Shown here: in pieces, positions 25,103 through 34,406 of the stretch
Layout of the letters: each line of letters begins with the position of its first letter
Position numbering within the stretch: position 1 is the first letter of the stretch
Assembly: GCA_910587485.1 (NCBI GenBank)
Contig: CAJUKN010000008.1
Span: forward strand, 1-64,000
DNA: 64,000 nt
Origin: an uncultured Lachnospira sp.
GTDB taxonomy: Bacteria; Bacillota; Clostridia; Lachnospirales; Lachnospiraceae
Reading direction: 5' to 3'
Made by a program: the position numbers and the translations under genes
Notes under the pieces: model-generated
The model's input: only the letters and a program-made list of their open reading frames with translations
What the model was told of the DNA's origin: nothing
Databases searched by the model: none

Positions 25103-28100
25103 ATGAAATTCAAAAAATATCTTGCAATCGTTTTAGCTGTTTTAATGACATTGTCTTGCATGGTATTGCCACCACAATTACTCGTTTTAGCAGCAGGAGA
25201 TTATGGCATAGTTACTACCAATTCTGATAAGTCAATAACCTTCTCTTTTGGTGAGGATAGTATCACCCAGAGCGGTGGCGGCGCACTTATTGAGGATACA
25301 GTTAATGTAGGATATAAAAGACCAGATAATTTAAAAACCAACAGCAGCGGTGTAGCTGTTTTGACTTTGCAGACTATAGAACTTAAGGATTCTGGTTTTG
25401 ATAAAATTGATTTGTATGCTGCATGTAAAAATGATATGGCTGTCACTATCAAGGTTGGTGATACAACCGTAGCGACGTTTGATAATGTCAATAGTGGTGC
25501 ATGGGATGTATATCGAACCAATACAGCAGAGCTTATTACAACACAGGCAAGCGGAAATGTTACACTCAACATAAGTGGTGCAACATCAAAGTATTGTGGA
25601 AATTATGTTTATGTAAAGATGTACAATAGCAAGGCTGGCATGGATGGTGAAAATTTTCCATATCTTGATACGTCACTTTCATTTGAAGAACGTGCGGCTG
25701 ACCTTGTATCAAGAATGACCGTTGAGGAGAAAGTATCACAGCTTGGTTACAAAGCAGCAGCCATTGAGCGATTGGGCGTAGCTGCTTACGATTACTGGAA
25801 AGAGGCACTTCATGGTGTTGCAAGACAGGGACAAGCTACAAGTTTCCCTGTACCACTTGCTATGTCAAATACATGGAACAGAAATCTTGTATATAAACTT
25901 GCTGATATTACCTCCACAGAGGCAAGAGCAAAAAATAACCAATATAATCTTTCTTATTGGAGTCCAACAGTCAATATGGCACGTGACCCTCGTTGGGGAA
26001 GAAATGAAGAGACAATGGGTGAAGACCCATATCTTACAGGACAGCTTGGTTCTGAATTTGTTAAAGGTATGCAGGGAAATGATGATACATATCTAAAAAC
26101 AATCTCAACATTAAAGCATTTTGCAGCAAATAATAATGAAAAAAATCGTAGTAGTGGTTCATCGTTAATGTCTGAATTTAATTTTAGAAACTACTATACA
26201 AAAGTATTCCAAAACATTACAGAACAGGTTATGCCTGCATCAATAATGTCTTCATACAATGCAACAACAATTACCAGAAATGGTGAATATATTTACAATT
26301 TTGTACCATCGCTTGCAAATTCCTATCTGCTTCAGGATTTGCTTAGACGTAACTGGGGCTTTGACGGATATGTAACAAGTGACTGTGGTGCTGGTGAATA
26401 TATGTTAAGAAGCAAAGCTTTTAAGATGGGAATGTTAGGCAGTGCTTCACTTCCAGACGAACAGTATATTGCAGAGATTTATAAGTCTGGCTTAAATGTT
26501 GAATGTAACTTAGGCGGTGGCAACAAATCAACATTATATGGTGTTGCTGCTGTTGAAAATGGTTACTTGAGTGAATTAGAATTAGGACGTGTTGTATATG
26601 AGTTGTTTTTACAAAGATTTAGAACAGGCGAATTTGATAAGGATTCCGCTTATAGAGATATTACTTCAAGTGTAATTGAGAGCGATGAAAATGTTGCTGT
26701 AGCAGAAGAGGTTGCAGAGGAATCATGGGTACTTCTTAAAAATGATGACAATACGCTTCCTCTTAAAAATGACGTAACAAAGGTTGCTGTTGTAGGCAAT
26801 ATGGCAAATACACTTGCATTAGGAGATTATACAGGTACACCTACAAAGACAGTGACCCCTATACAGGGTATTAGAAAAGAACTTACAAATTTAAATGCCA
26901 ATGTTTCAGTAGAACATCTTGGTGTTGTTTCAGATGACGAACCATTATTTAATGTAAAGAGTATCACACTTGTATTAAAAGATGGCTCAACAAGAGCTGT
27001 TGATTTGTCAAAGGCAACAGGCGTATCAGGAATGACTGCTTCCAATGGCACATTTACAGATGTTACGCCAACAGCAAAGGCAGTAATATCAAATATTAAT
27101 TTTGTTGATGTAGCAAGTGTACGCGTAGAAATGGCGACAGGAAGCAGAAAGGGCGGTTCTATTAATATTGCTTATGGCAATGGCGGACCTACCGTTGCTT
27201 CTGTTTCATCACAGACAACTGCAAATACAGAAACTTATGTTACATGTACAGGTGATTACACAGGTGAAGATGGAGGATATAATGGTACTGCTGATATGTA
27301 TATTTCAGCAAGCGTTGCTGTTGAGCCATTTTCTGTAACAGCATATAAAGCACAGCTTGATGCAGCAGATGTTATTATTGCATATGCTGGTACAGTACCA
27401 AAACAGGCTGGATTTGGCGATGCGGATTCATCAGAGTCAAAGGACAGAGCTTCAATAGACCTTCCTGAATCACAGTCACATGTCACTGAAATTACAAAAG
27501 CTTACCCTGATAAAACTGTTGTTGTTATGCAGACTGTTGGGCAAATCAATGTTGAGCCATTTATGAATAATTGTAAGGCTATATTGTGGACATCATATAA
27601 TGGACAGACACAAGGTACAGCACTTGGCAAGGTATTGACAGGAGAAGTAAACCCATCAGGCAGACTTTCTACAACATGGTACAAGAATGAAGATGTCAAG
27701 AAGATGGAGCTTTATGGAACAACAAAGACGATTGAAGATATCAAGGATGCTTATACAGATTACAATATTCAGGCTGATGGAAGCAATCCGGGTCATACAT
27801 ATCAGTATTATAGCAAAACACCTGTTTATCCATTTGGTTATGGCTTAAGCTACACAAGTTTTGAATACTCAAATATGACAATCGACAAAACAAGTGTTGA
27901 TGCAAACGGAACAGTAAATCTTACAGTTGATGTAAAAAATACTGGCTCTGTAGCAGGTAAAGAGGTTATTCAACTTTATGTTGCCGACCCAAATGCAGGC
28001 GTTGGAACAACTCCTATAAAACAGCTTAAAGGCTTTGAAAAAATTGAACTTCAGCCAAATGAAACAAAGACCGTTTCGTTTACTTTAGATATTAAAGATA

Positions 28101-30988
28101 TGTATCTGTTTGACGAAGCAGCACAAAAAGATATTGTCGCAACTGGTACATATACAGCATATATAGCAAAGAATGCAAATGATACTGCATTGTCAAAGCA
28201 ATTTGAAGTGACAGGTGTGCTTGCTTCAACACTTAAGACAGTTAAGGCTATACCAAGTGGTATTTCGGTACAAGGTCTTATCTGTGAAGATGGCACAGGA
28301 CTTGCGCCAGCTACAACAATCGATTCTAACGTATCAGCAATCATGTCTGATGAGGTATGGGTTGATTTAGATGCTGCTAGTACAACGGTTGTTTATACAA
28401 GTGCAAATACAGATATTGCATCCGTAGATGCAAATGGTATTGTTACATCAGGAGCAAAAGAAGGTGTTACAACAATTCATATTGCAGTAACAGTAAATGG
28501 TGAGACAAAGACAACTTCATATCCTGTAGTAAACCAGCTTGAAATTAAACCATATCCAGAAGAAATTGAGGCAGCAAAAGCAAAATTGACAGACAGCTAT
28601 AATAGACTTCCAAAAGAAGCGTATTCAGATAAAAATTTTGCAGAACTTACAGCAATTTATGAGAAGGGATTAGCTGACTTAGACGCTGTTTCAACAAGAA
28701 CAGAATTAGATACAGTGCTTGCAAAAGCAATCAATGATTTAAGTTCTGTTGATATGGATAATCTTACAGTAAGTTACAGTGTTGAATCAGTCAATCCAGA
28801 ACACATCAAAGCGGGTGTGATTGATTACCGCGATGGCGGTATTCCTATGTATAATGGAGCAACAGGCACAATTACCAATATAAATCCATATGAGGGAATA
28901 ACGCTTAAAGTACTTGATAAAGATGGAAATCCTATTGATAACTCAAAACTTATGTGGAATGTCCGTAAGTTTGATGATTCTGTGCGTAAAGTTGCAGATA
29001 TTGATGAAAAGGGAAATCTGACAGTATATGGAAATGGTATTATTCAGATTACAGCTTCTGATATTGAAAATATGACCTGCGGAAAAATCATGGTACATGT
29101 GAATATGCAGATTGAGGCAGAATATGCTGATGATGCAAATGGTGCTGACTTGTCTGATGCTCAAAATGGTTCCAGCGGCGGTCATGATGCAGGCAGCACA
29201 GGCAATACATGGATAGAATATAAATCCGTTAAGTTGTCTAACCTTGATAGTATTGTAGCAAGATATGCAGGTAAAAATGCAGGTGTAATCAATATTAGCT
29301 TTGATAAGAGTGTTTCACCAGATAAATTAATCGCATCGGCATCCGCTTCATCAACAGGTGCATGGAATACATGGGCAGATGTGAACCTTACATTGAATAC
29401 AGAAAACTTGCAAAATGCTCAAATGAATGGATTGTTTGATGAATATGGGTGTGCTACGGTTTATGTTCAGACAAATGGCATGAATCTGGATTATTTTAGA
29501 TTAAATTATATTGAAAATAATGATGAGATACCATATATTATTGAAAAGGTACTGAATAAGACAAATGGTAACATCAAAGCAACATTAAAATATCGTGGAA
29601 GTACACTTGCAGAAACCGTTAAACTTGTTGTAGCCGTTCTTGATGCAGATGGAAATGTTAAGAGTACTGTAAGTACAGATGTAAAGGGAACAGGCGGATT
29701 TGAAATAGCAACAGGTGCAACAGATGGTGAAACAGTAAGATTGACAGTTTGCGATGCCAACAATAATCCATTATCAGAATCGGTTGAAAAAGTTTATGTT
29801 ACTCCAGCAGACAGTGAGATTGTGGTTTATTCGCTTGACAGCAAAGATTTCGATTATACACCATTGACAAACGGGACGGATAAAGTTGCATACACGGATA
29901 CTATAAATGGTTTGAGTGGTTATGGAAAATGGGCAGTAGCAAGCAAGAGTGGCAAATATACATATACAGATGTAAATGACAAAACGTATGAGTATAGCTT
30001 TACAAAGGCATGGCAGGCTGGAGCTGGCGGACAGAGTAACCGTAATTTATACTTTACGCCAAAAGCGCCATGTAAGGTAACAGCTGTGTTCTTAGGTGGT
30101 GATGCTGCACGTAGCATGACTATATACCAGAGTGATGAAAACAGTGCTACACAGCCGGGTACAGGTTCAATAGCTTCTGTTAGTCTTGAAGTTACAGATA
30201 CAACGAAACCAGTATATATTTATGGTGGCAGCAGCAATAAGCAATTATTTGCCGTTATTGTTGAATATTATGCTAATTCAGCTCAGACAAGGTCTACATC
30301 GTTTCTTAGTGTAGCAGCACAAGAGAAAGCGATTGACCGTCCTGTACAGTTTATTACATGGGGAAATAGTGATGTTGTACTGACAAAGCACGATACATCA
30401 GGAGAAACCAAAGTATGGATGCAAACAATAGATGGTTCAAGAATACAGCTTGATACGGATTATTTCTATGAAGCAGATGTTCCTTACAACTATGATGATA
30501 AGTACACAATCAACACGCTTGCAACATATAAAGATAGACTTTATGCCGGCTGTGATAACGGACTTGTAATTGTATTTACAGATTGTGAAAAATGTTATAA
30601 GCTGAAAAAAGTTGGTGATATCGATATTAAAGAAATGAGCATTGTTGATGGCATTATGTATGCAGGTGATGGTCAAACCGATATTGAAGTCAATATGAGT
30701 GATATTGGCGGAGACTCTATTGAGCCTGATGAAGCAAGAGTTCTGATGTTAAATGGAGCGGTACTTATAGATGTAAGAACTGAGGCAGAATTTGCAGAAC
30801 AATCGGTAGAAGATGCTGTCAATATTCCAATGGATAGACTAGAAGAAGGTCTTGCGGCGTATGATACAAATACAGTTTTAGTATTTGGTTGTGCATCAGG
30901 CGTAAGGTCAGCAAAGGCAACACAGATGGCAGCACAGCTTGGTTTTACCAATGTATATAATCTTGGAAGCATCAATAAATTAAATTAA
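25103..30988 (+). CDS. Giant secreted glycoside hydrolase family 3 enzyme with C-terminal rhodanese domain
   Basis: A 1961-residue exported protein. Domains in order: signal peptide 1-32; CBM6-like module about 35-175; GH3 N-terminal barrel about 185-450 with RMTVEEKVSQLG, PVNMARDPRWGR-like NMARDPRWGR, LKHFAANN and the nucleophile Asp427 in YVTSDCG; GH3 C-terminal domain with a second carbohydrate-binding module inserted at about 620-760; fibronectin-III-like domain about 930-1020; Big_2-like and FIVAR-like modules about 1080-1220; another CBM6-like module about 1335-1470; and a rhodanese at about 1880-1961 with active-site loop C-A-S-G-V-R (Cys1930). It is most like beta-glucosidases or xylosidases. 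No membrane anchor follows. The rhodanese tail on an exported enzyme is unusual. Confidence 0.88.
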   Translation: MKFKKYLAIVLAVLMTLSCMVLPPQLLVLAAGDYGIVTTNSDKSITFSFGEDSITQSGGGALIEDTVNVGYKRPDNLKTNSSGVAVLTLQTIELKDSGFDKIDLYAACKNDMAVTIKVGDTTVATFDNVNSGAWDVYRTNTAELITTQASGNVTLNISGATSKYCGNYVYVKMYNSKAGMDGENFPYLDTSLSFEERAADLVSRMTVEEKVSQLGYKAAAIERLGVAAYDYWKEALHGVARQGQATSFPVPLAMSNTWNRNLVYKLADITSTEARAKNNQYNLSYWSPTVNMARDPRWGRNEETMGEDPYLTGQLGSEFVKGMQGNDDTYLKTISTLKHFAANNNEKNRSSGSSLMSEFNFRNYYTKVFQNITEQVMPASIMSSYNATTITRNGEYIYNFVPSLANSYLLQDLLRRNWGFDGYVTSDCGAGEYMLRSKAFKMGMLGSASLPDEQYIAEIYKSGLNVECNLGGGNKSTLYGVAAVENGYLSELELGRVVYELFLQRFRTGEFDKDSAYRDITSSVIESDENVAVAEEVAEESWVLLKNDDNTLPLKNDVTKVAVVGNMANTLALGDYTGTPTKTVTPIQGIRKELTNLNANVSVEHLGVVSDDEPLFNVKSITLVLKDGSTRAVDLSKATGVSGMTASNGTFTDVTPTAKAVISNINFVDVASVRVEMATGSRKGGSINIAYGNGGPTVASVSSQTTANTETYVTCTGDYTGEDGGYNGTADMYISASVAVEPFSVTAYKAQLDAADVIIAYAGTVPKQAGFGDADSSESKDRASIDLPESQSHVTEITKAYPDKTVVVMQTVGQINVEPFMNNCKAILWTSYNGQTQGTALGKVLTGEVNPSGRLSTTWYKNEDVKKMELYGTTKTIEDIKDAYTDYNIQADGSNPGHTYQYYSKTPVYPFGYGLSYTSFEYSNMTIDKTSVDANGTVNLTVDVKNTGSVAGKEVIQLYVADPNAGVGTTPIKQLKGFEKIELQPNETKTVSFTLDIKDMYLFDEAAQKDIVATGTYTAYIAKNANDTALSKQFEVTGVLASTLKTVKAIPSGISVQGLICEDGTGLAPATTIDSNVSAIMSDEVWVDLDAASTTVVYTSANTDIASVDANGIVTSGAKEGVTTIHIAVTVNGETKTTSYPVVNQLEIKPYPEEIEAAKAKLTDSYNRLPKEAYSDKNFAELTAIYEKGLADLDAVSTRTELDTVLAKAINDLSSVDMDNLTVSYSVESVNPEHIKAGVIDYRDGGIPMYNGATGTITNINPYEGITLKVLDKDGNPIDNSKLMWNVRKFDDSVRKVADIDEKGNLTVYGNGIIQITASDIENMTCGKIMVHVNMQIEAEYADDANGADLSDAQNGSSGGHDAGSTGNTWIEYKSVKLSNLDSIVARYAGKNAGVINISFDKSVSPDKLIASASASSTGAWNTWADVNLTLNTENLQNAQMNGLFDEYGCATVYVQTNGMNLDYFRLNYIENNDEIPYIIEKVLNKTNGNIKATLKYRGSTLAETVKLVVAVLDADGNVKSTVSTDVKGTGGFEIATGATDGETVRLTVCDANNNPLSESVEKVYVTPADSEIVVYSLDSKDFDYTPLTNGTDKVAYTDTINGLSGYGKWAVASKSGKYTYTDVNDKTYEYSFTKAWQAGAGGQSNRNLYFTPKAPCKVTAVFLGGDAARSMTIYQSDENSATQPGTGSIASVSLEVTDTTKPVYIYGGSSNKQLFAVIVEYYANSAQTRSTSFLSVAAQEKAIDRPVQFITWGNSDVVLTKHDTSGETKVWMQTIDGSRIQLDTDYFYEADVPYNYDDKYTINTLATYKDRLYAGCDNGLVIVFTDCEKCYKLKKVGDIDIKEMSIVDGIMYAGDGQTDIEVNMSDIGGDSIEPDEARVLMLNGAVLIDVRTEAEFAEQSVEDAVNIPMDRLEEGLAAYDTNTVLVFGCASGVRSAKATQMAAQLGFTNVYNLGSINKLN

Positions 30989-31098
30989 CCTTTGCAGATA
31001 AGCAAGGAATTGTTTATAATCATTTTAGGAACAATCAAAGAACATTTGTCTGTCTGATGATTATAACTAGAAATTAATAAACAATGTTTAAGAGCTAT

Positions 31099-31141
31099 AA
31101 CAGGCTATCTTCTGGGTGTAGGAGATAGCCTGTTACTTTTT
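31099..31141 (+). terminator. Terminator after the GH3 gene
   Basis: AACAGGCTATCT and AGATAGCCTGTT form a perfect 12-bp stem with a 12-base loop, then ACTTTTT. Confidence 0.92.
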
Positions 31142-31208
31142 GTGGTGATTGTCTATATAAGTTTATGATAAAATTGTTTATTGACAGCTCGTTAAAAAAT
31201 TACAGCAA

Positions 31209-31748
31209 TTAATCCCAGCATCCGCAGTTGACCATAAGCATATGATTATCTTTTATTGCTAGGTATTCAGAATCACCATGATATGCTCCGCCAATTTCAA
31301 TAACAGCAGCATGTTCAAATTGTTCTATATAAGGCTTTTGTTTGGAAAAAGGAATGTTGTTTATCTGTGCAAAATCTTTTATTTCATTGGCTAGATAGTT
31401 CCAGTCTCGTTTAATTAATCGTAATTGTTTTGGAATAGCATAGCTTTTATAAAACGAACTTCCTTTTTTCAGATAGAATGTTCTTTCCATTTGTGGTATA
31501 TCCCAAAAATCATTATCCCATTCTTCATCAAATGCCATGCGGGAAAAAAGCGCTCGGACGTACGCTTGTGCAGGATGATTTTGTATATATTCTTGTGGAA
31601 ACTCAAAGGTATAAAGGTACATGCCTAATGCACAATAAAACCAATCATCATAGTGAGATTTAATAGAAATCCATTCAATATTTTTTGCAACCAAGCAAAA
31701 GACGTCATAATTGGATACAATATTTTTTAAAGCAGCTATATAGTCCAT
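31209..31748 (-). CDS. Hypothetical protein, 179 residues
   Basis: I do not recognise this family. The product is soluble, aromatic-rich (many Trp and Tyr) and mildly acidic, without signal peptide or membrane helix, and ends in HGDSEYLAIKDNHMLMVNCGCWD-like residues with two cysteines near the C-terminus (given here only as the final NCGCWD). A GGAGG lies 6 bases before the ATG. It is convergent with the GH3 gene and divergent from the restriction-modification operon. Size and composition recall SMI1/KNR4-like or other immunity-type proteins, but no motif proves this. Confidence 0.55.
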   Translation of the reverse strand: MDYIAALKNIVSNYDVFCLVAKNIEWISIKSHYDDWFYCALGMYLYTFEFPQEYIQNHPAQAYVRALFSRMAFDEEWDNDFWDIPQMERTFYLKKGSSFYKSYAIPKQLRLIKRDWNYLANEIKDFAQINNIPFSKQKPYIEQFEHAAVIEIGGAYHGDSEYLAIKDNHMLMVNCGCWD

Positions 31749-31865
31749 AGGAATCCTCCATTCTGAAATGTAATTTTTATATTGTTTTTATGCAAATGAT
31801 TTGTTTGTAAAAAATAAATGTATTCTATTTTAAACGCATTAGGGGAGAATTGAACATTCTTGAGG

Positions 31866-31901
31866 CAAGCGGATATTCGCAATCCGCTACGCTACTTGCT
31901 C
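31866..31901 (+). repeat. REP-like element, copy 2
   Basis: CAAGCGGATATTCGCAATCC followed by GCTACGCTACTTGCTC. The core AGCGGAT/ATCCGCT is a perfect 7-bp stem with loop ATTCGCA. It is nearly identical to 22354-22391, and weak similarity continues about 25 bases further (GCTGCTATC). Confidence 0.75.
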
Positions 31902-32040
31902 AAACCCTCTAGCTGCTATCACAGCTTTATAAATATATAATAGCATATTTTAGTTTTTTATACAAAAAATAAGATAATAGTAAAAAATGAATAGAAGTTT
32001 TTACATTCTCTATGATAAAACAAACGAAAGTTCTAAAAAT

Positions 32041-32081
32041 GGATGCTAAAGTATTTGTATGTTTATTATACTTTAGCATCC
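32041..32081. repeat. Perfect 14-bp inverted repeat upstream of the methylase promoter
   Basis: GGATGCTAAAGTAT and ATACTTTAGCATCC pair perfectly around a 13-base loop. The element ends 28 bases before the -35 box of the R-M operon. A T-run follows, so it could terminate plus-strand transcripts, but there is no upstream plus-strand gene nearby. Each arm ends in GGATG/CATCC, the recognition sequence of FokI-type systems. Confidence 0.8.
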
Positions 32082-32109
32082 AAAATTTTTTATAAGACAT
32101 AAAAAAATC

Positions 32110-32137
32110 TTGAAATAAGTCAATATAATGGTATAAT
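32110..32137 (+). promoter_or_regulatory. Promoter of the restriction-modification operon
   Basis: TTGAAA, a 16-base spacer and TATAAT. Transcription would begin near 32144, only a few bases before the GTG at 32148, which argues that translation starts at the ATG at 32196. Confidence 0.72.
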
Positions 32138-32195
32138 TATATAAAAAGTGTCCAATAAATTGGAAAATATGTTGCATAAAATGGAGATAAAAACG

Positions 32196-34343
32196 ATGCA
32201 TTATTCGGCAACTGAAATGGCAAAAAAATTAGACATATCAAGGTCGTATCTTTATTATCTAAAGAAGAATAACGTAGTAGAGATTCAAGAAAATGAACAA
32301 GGGCATCCGATATGGAATGATGCAGTATATGAAAAATTATATCATTATATAAGAAAAAATCATATAAAAAATAAAATCCGTACACAAAAACCAGAATATA
32401 AAACGACAAAGATTAATAACAGGCGATATTTGGGGAACAAATATAAATTACTGCCTTTTATAACAAGAATTGTTGACAAAGAATGTACAGGAATTTCAAC
32501 AGTAGCAGATATATTTGCCGGTACAGGGGCAGTGTCATCAGCTTTTACAGATAAAAAACTAATTACAAATGATATTATGTACAGCAATTATATTTGTCAT
32601 TTGGCATGGTTTAGTCCAGAACGTTATTCAGAAGAAAAAGTAATTGATATGATTGTTGATTACAATAAAAAGAAAGTCCTTGAAGATAACTATATGAGTA
32701 ATAATTTTGCAGATACCTATTTTTCATTGGAAGATTGCAGAAAGATTGGTTATATTAGACAAGATATAGAAAACCAGTACAACAAAGGCAGAATTAATCA
32801 AAGAGAACGCGCATTGCTGATTACATCGTTGCTTTATGCGATGGATAAGATTGCAAATACATGCGGACATTATGATGCTTACAGGCAAGGAACCATGTTT
32901 GAAAAACATTTAGAATTATATGTGCCAGTACCAGACAGCAAGTTAAATGAAAATAATATATGCTATAATATGGATACCAATACTATTGCTTCTACCATTG
33001 AGGCTGATTTAGTATATATTGACCCACCTTATAATTCAAGGCAGTATTGCGATGCGTATCATTTATTAGAAAATGTGGCAAGATGGGAAAAGCCAGAGGT
33101 GTTTGGCGTGGCAAAGAAGATGGATAGAACATCTCTAAAGAGTGCATATTGTACACAGAAGGCTGTAAAAGTATTTGAACAGTTGATTGATTCGATTCAT
33201 GCAAAGTATATCTTGTTATCTTATAATAATATGGCAGAAAAGGGAAATGAACGCTCCAATGCGAAGATAAGCGATGAGGATATTATAAGAATTTTAAGTA
33301 AGAAAGGCAGTGTTCAAATATTTTCGGAAAAATATAAGACGTTTTCTACAGGAAAATCCGATATACAAGAAAATCAAGAACGCTTATTTTTATGTACATG
33401 TAATATTGATAAAAAATCCATCATTCCCTCTGCGCTAAATTATACAGGCGGAAAGTATAAATTACTGCCTCAAATATTGCCTTATTTTCCAAAAGATGTG
33501 GATAAAGTGGTTGATTTATTTTGCGGAGGCTGCAATGTAGGAATCAATGTTGACTGCAATAAAGTAGTATTTAATGATTCTAACGCATATCTCATTGGAC
33601 TGTTAAATACGTTTCGGAAGTTGTCAAAAGAAGAAATTTTAAATTGGCTGTCTAAAGCTATTAAACAGTATCAATTGTCCTTAGTAAGCGAGTTTGGGTA
33701 TGAATATTATGGGTGTGATAGTTCATCAGGCGTCGGTTCTTACAATAAAACAGGATATAATAAACTGCGTGATGATTTTAATGCCAAAAATAAGATGGAT
33801 GATGAATATTATTTAATGTTATATTTATTGATTGTATATTCGTTTAATAACCAGATGCGGTTTAATCAAAAAGGAGAGTTTAATCTTCCTGTAGGAAAAC
33901 GTGATTTTAACAGTAAAATGCAGGAAAAATTAGTTGCTTTTATTGATAGAATCAAAAGCAGTGACTATCAATTTACAAATCAGGACTTTCGGCAGATGGA
34001 CGTGGACAGCTATTCAGAAAAAAGCTTTTTTTATGCAGACCCGCCATATTTAATTACATGTGCAAGTTATAATGAGCAGAATGGGTGGACAAAAAAAGAT
34101 GAAGAAGAGTTGCTTGCATTTTTGGAACAATTGGATAAAAAAGGAATCCGGTTTGCACTTTCTAATGTGCTGGAAAGTAAAGGAAAAAAGAATGAGATAT
34201 TAAGCAAATGGATTTCAAAACATAAGCAATTTAATGTAATTTCATTAAACTATAATTATTCCAATTCCAATTATCACACAAAAGGGCGAAATGAAATTAC
34301 AAAAGAAGTATTGATTGTAAATTATAAAGTAGAAAATGAATAA
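32196..34343 (+). CDS. Fused double D12-class adenine DNA methyltransferase (FokI/type IIS-like)
   Basis: A 715-residue protein with a MerR/winged-helix-like N-terminus (YSATEMAKKLDISRSYLYYL) and two complete D12 N6-adenine methylase domains. Domain 1 has YLGNKYKLLP, the SAM motif FAGTGAV (about 107) and catalytic DPPY at Asp276. Domain 2 has YTGGKYKLLP, FCGGCNVG (about 443) and DPPY at Asp615. Such tandem fusions, as in M.FokI, methylate the two strands of an asymmetric site separately. GGAG lies 9 bases before this ATG; the longer frame from GTG 32148 would be almost leaderless. The nuclease gene follows. Confidence 0.9.
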   Translation: MHYSATEMAKKLDISRSYLYYLKKNNVVEIQENEQGHPIWNDAVYEKLYHYIRKNHIKNKIRTQKPEYKTTKINNRRYLGNKYKLLPFITRIVDKECTGISTVADIFAGTGAVSSAFTDKKLITNDIMYSNYICHLAWFSPERYSEEKVIDMIVDYNKKKVLEDNYMSNNFADTYFSLEDCRKIGYIRQDIENQYNKGRINQRERALLITSLLYAMDKIANTCGHYDAYRQGTMFEKHLELYVPVPDSKLNENNICYNMDTNTIASTIEADLVYIDPPYNSRQYCDAYHLLENVARWEKPEVFGVAKKMDRTSLKSAYCTQKAVKVFEQLIDSIHAKYILLSYNNMAEKGNERSNAKISDEDIIRILSKKGSVQIFSEKYKTFSTGKSDIQENQERLFLCTCNIDKKSIIPSALNYTGGKYKLLPQILPYFPKDVDKVVDLFCGGCNVGINVDCNKVVFNDSNAYLIGLLNTFRKLSKEEILNWLSKAIKQYQLSLVSEFGYEYYGCDSSSGVGSYNKTGYNKLRDDFNAKNKMDDEYYLMLYLLIVYSFNNQMRFNQKGEFNLPVGKRDFNSKMQEKLVAFIDRIKSSDYQFTNQDFRQMDVDSYSEKSFFYADPPYLITCASYNEQNGWTKKDEEELLAFLEQLDKKGIRFALSNVLESKGKKNEILSKWISKHKQFNVISLNYNYSNSNYHTKGRNEITKEVLIVNYKVENE

Positions 34344-34370
34344 AAAGAATGTGGTGGAAAGAGTGTTTAT

Positions 34371-34406
34371 TCTTTGTGCAAAATCGGTGCAGAAATGAGG
34401 AAAATG
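34371..34406 (+). repeat. Dispersed leader, copy C (3' fragment, before the restriction enzyme)
   Basis: TCTTTGTGCAAAATCGGTGC and AGAAATGAGG match the 3' third of copy B (CTCTTTGCGCAAAAACCAGC, ACAGAAATGGGGG). The first hairpin is absent. It sits between the methylase and nuclease genes and supplies the nuclease's Shine-Dalgarno sequence. Confidence 0.6.

Larger units (their letters stand above)
31749..32109. other. Intergenic region between the unknown gene and the R-M operon
   Basis: This stretch holds REP-like copy 2 (31866-31901) and a perfect 14-bp hairpin (32041-32081), both listed separately. Nothing else coding is visible. Confidence 0.6.
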
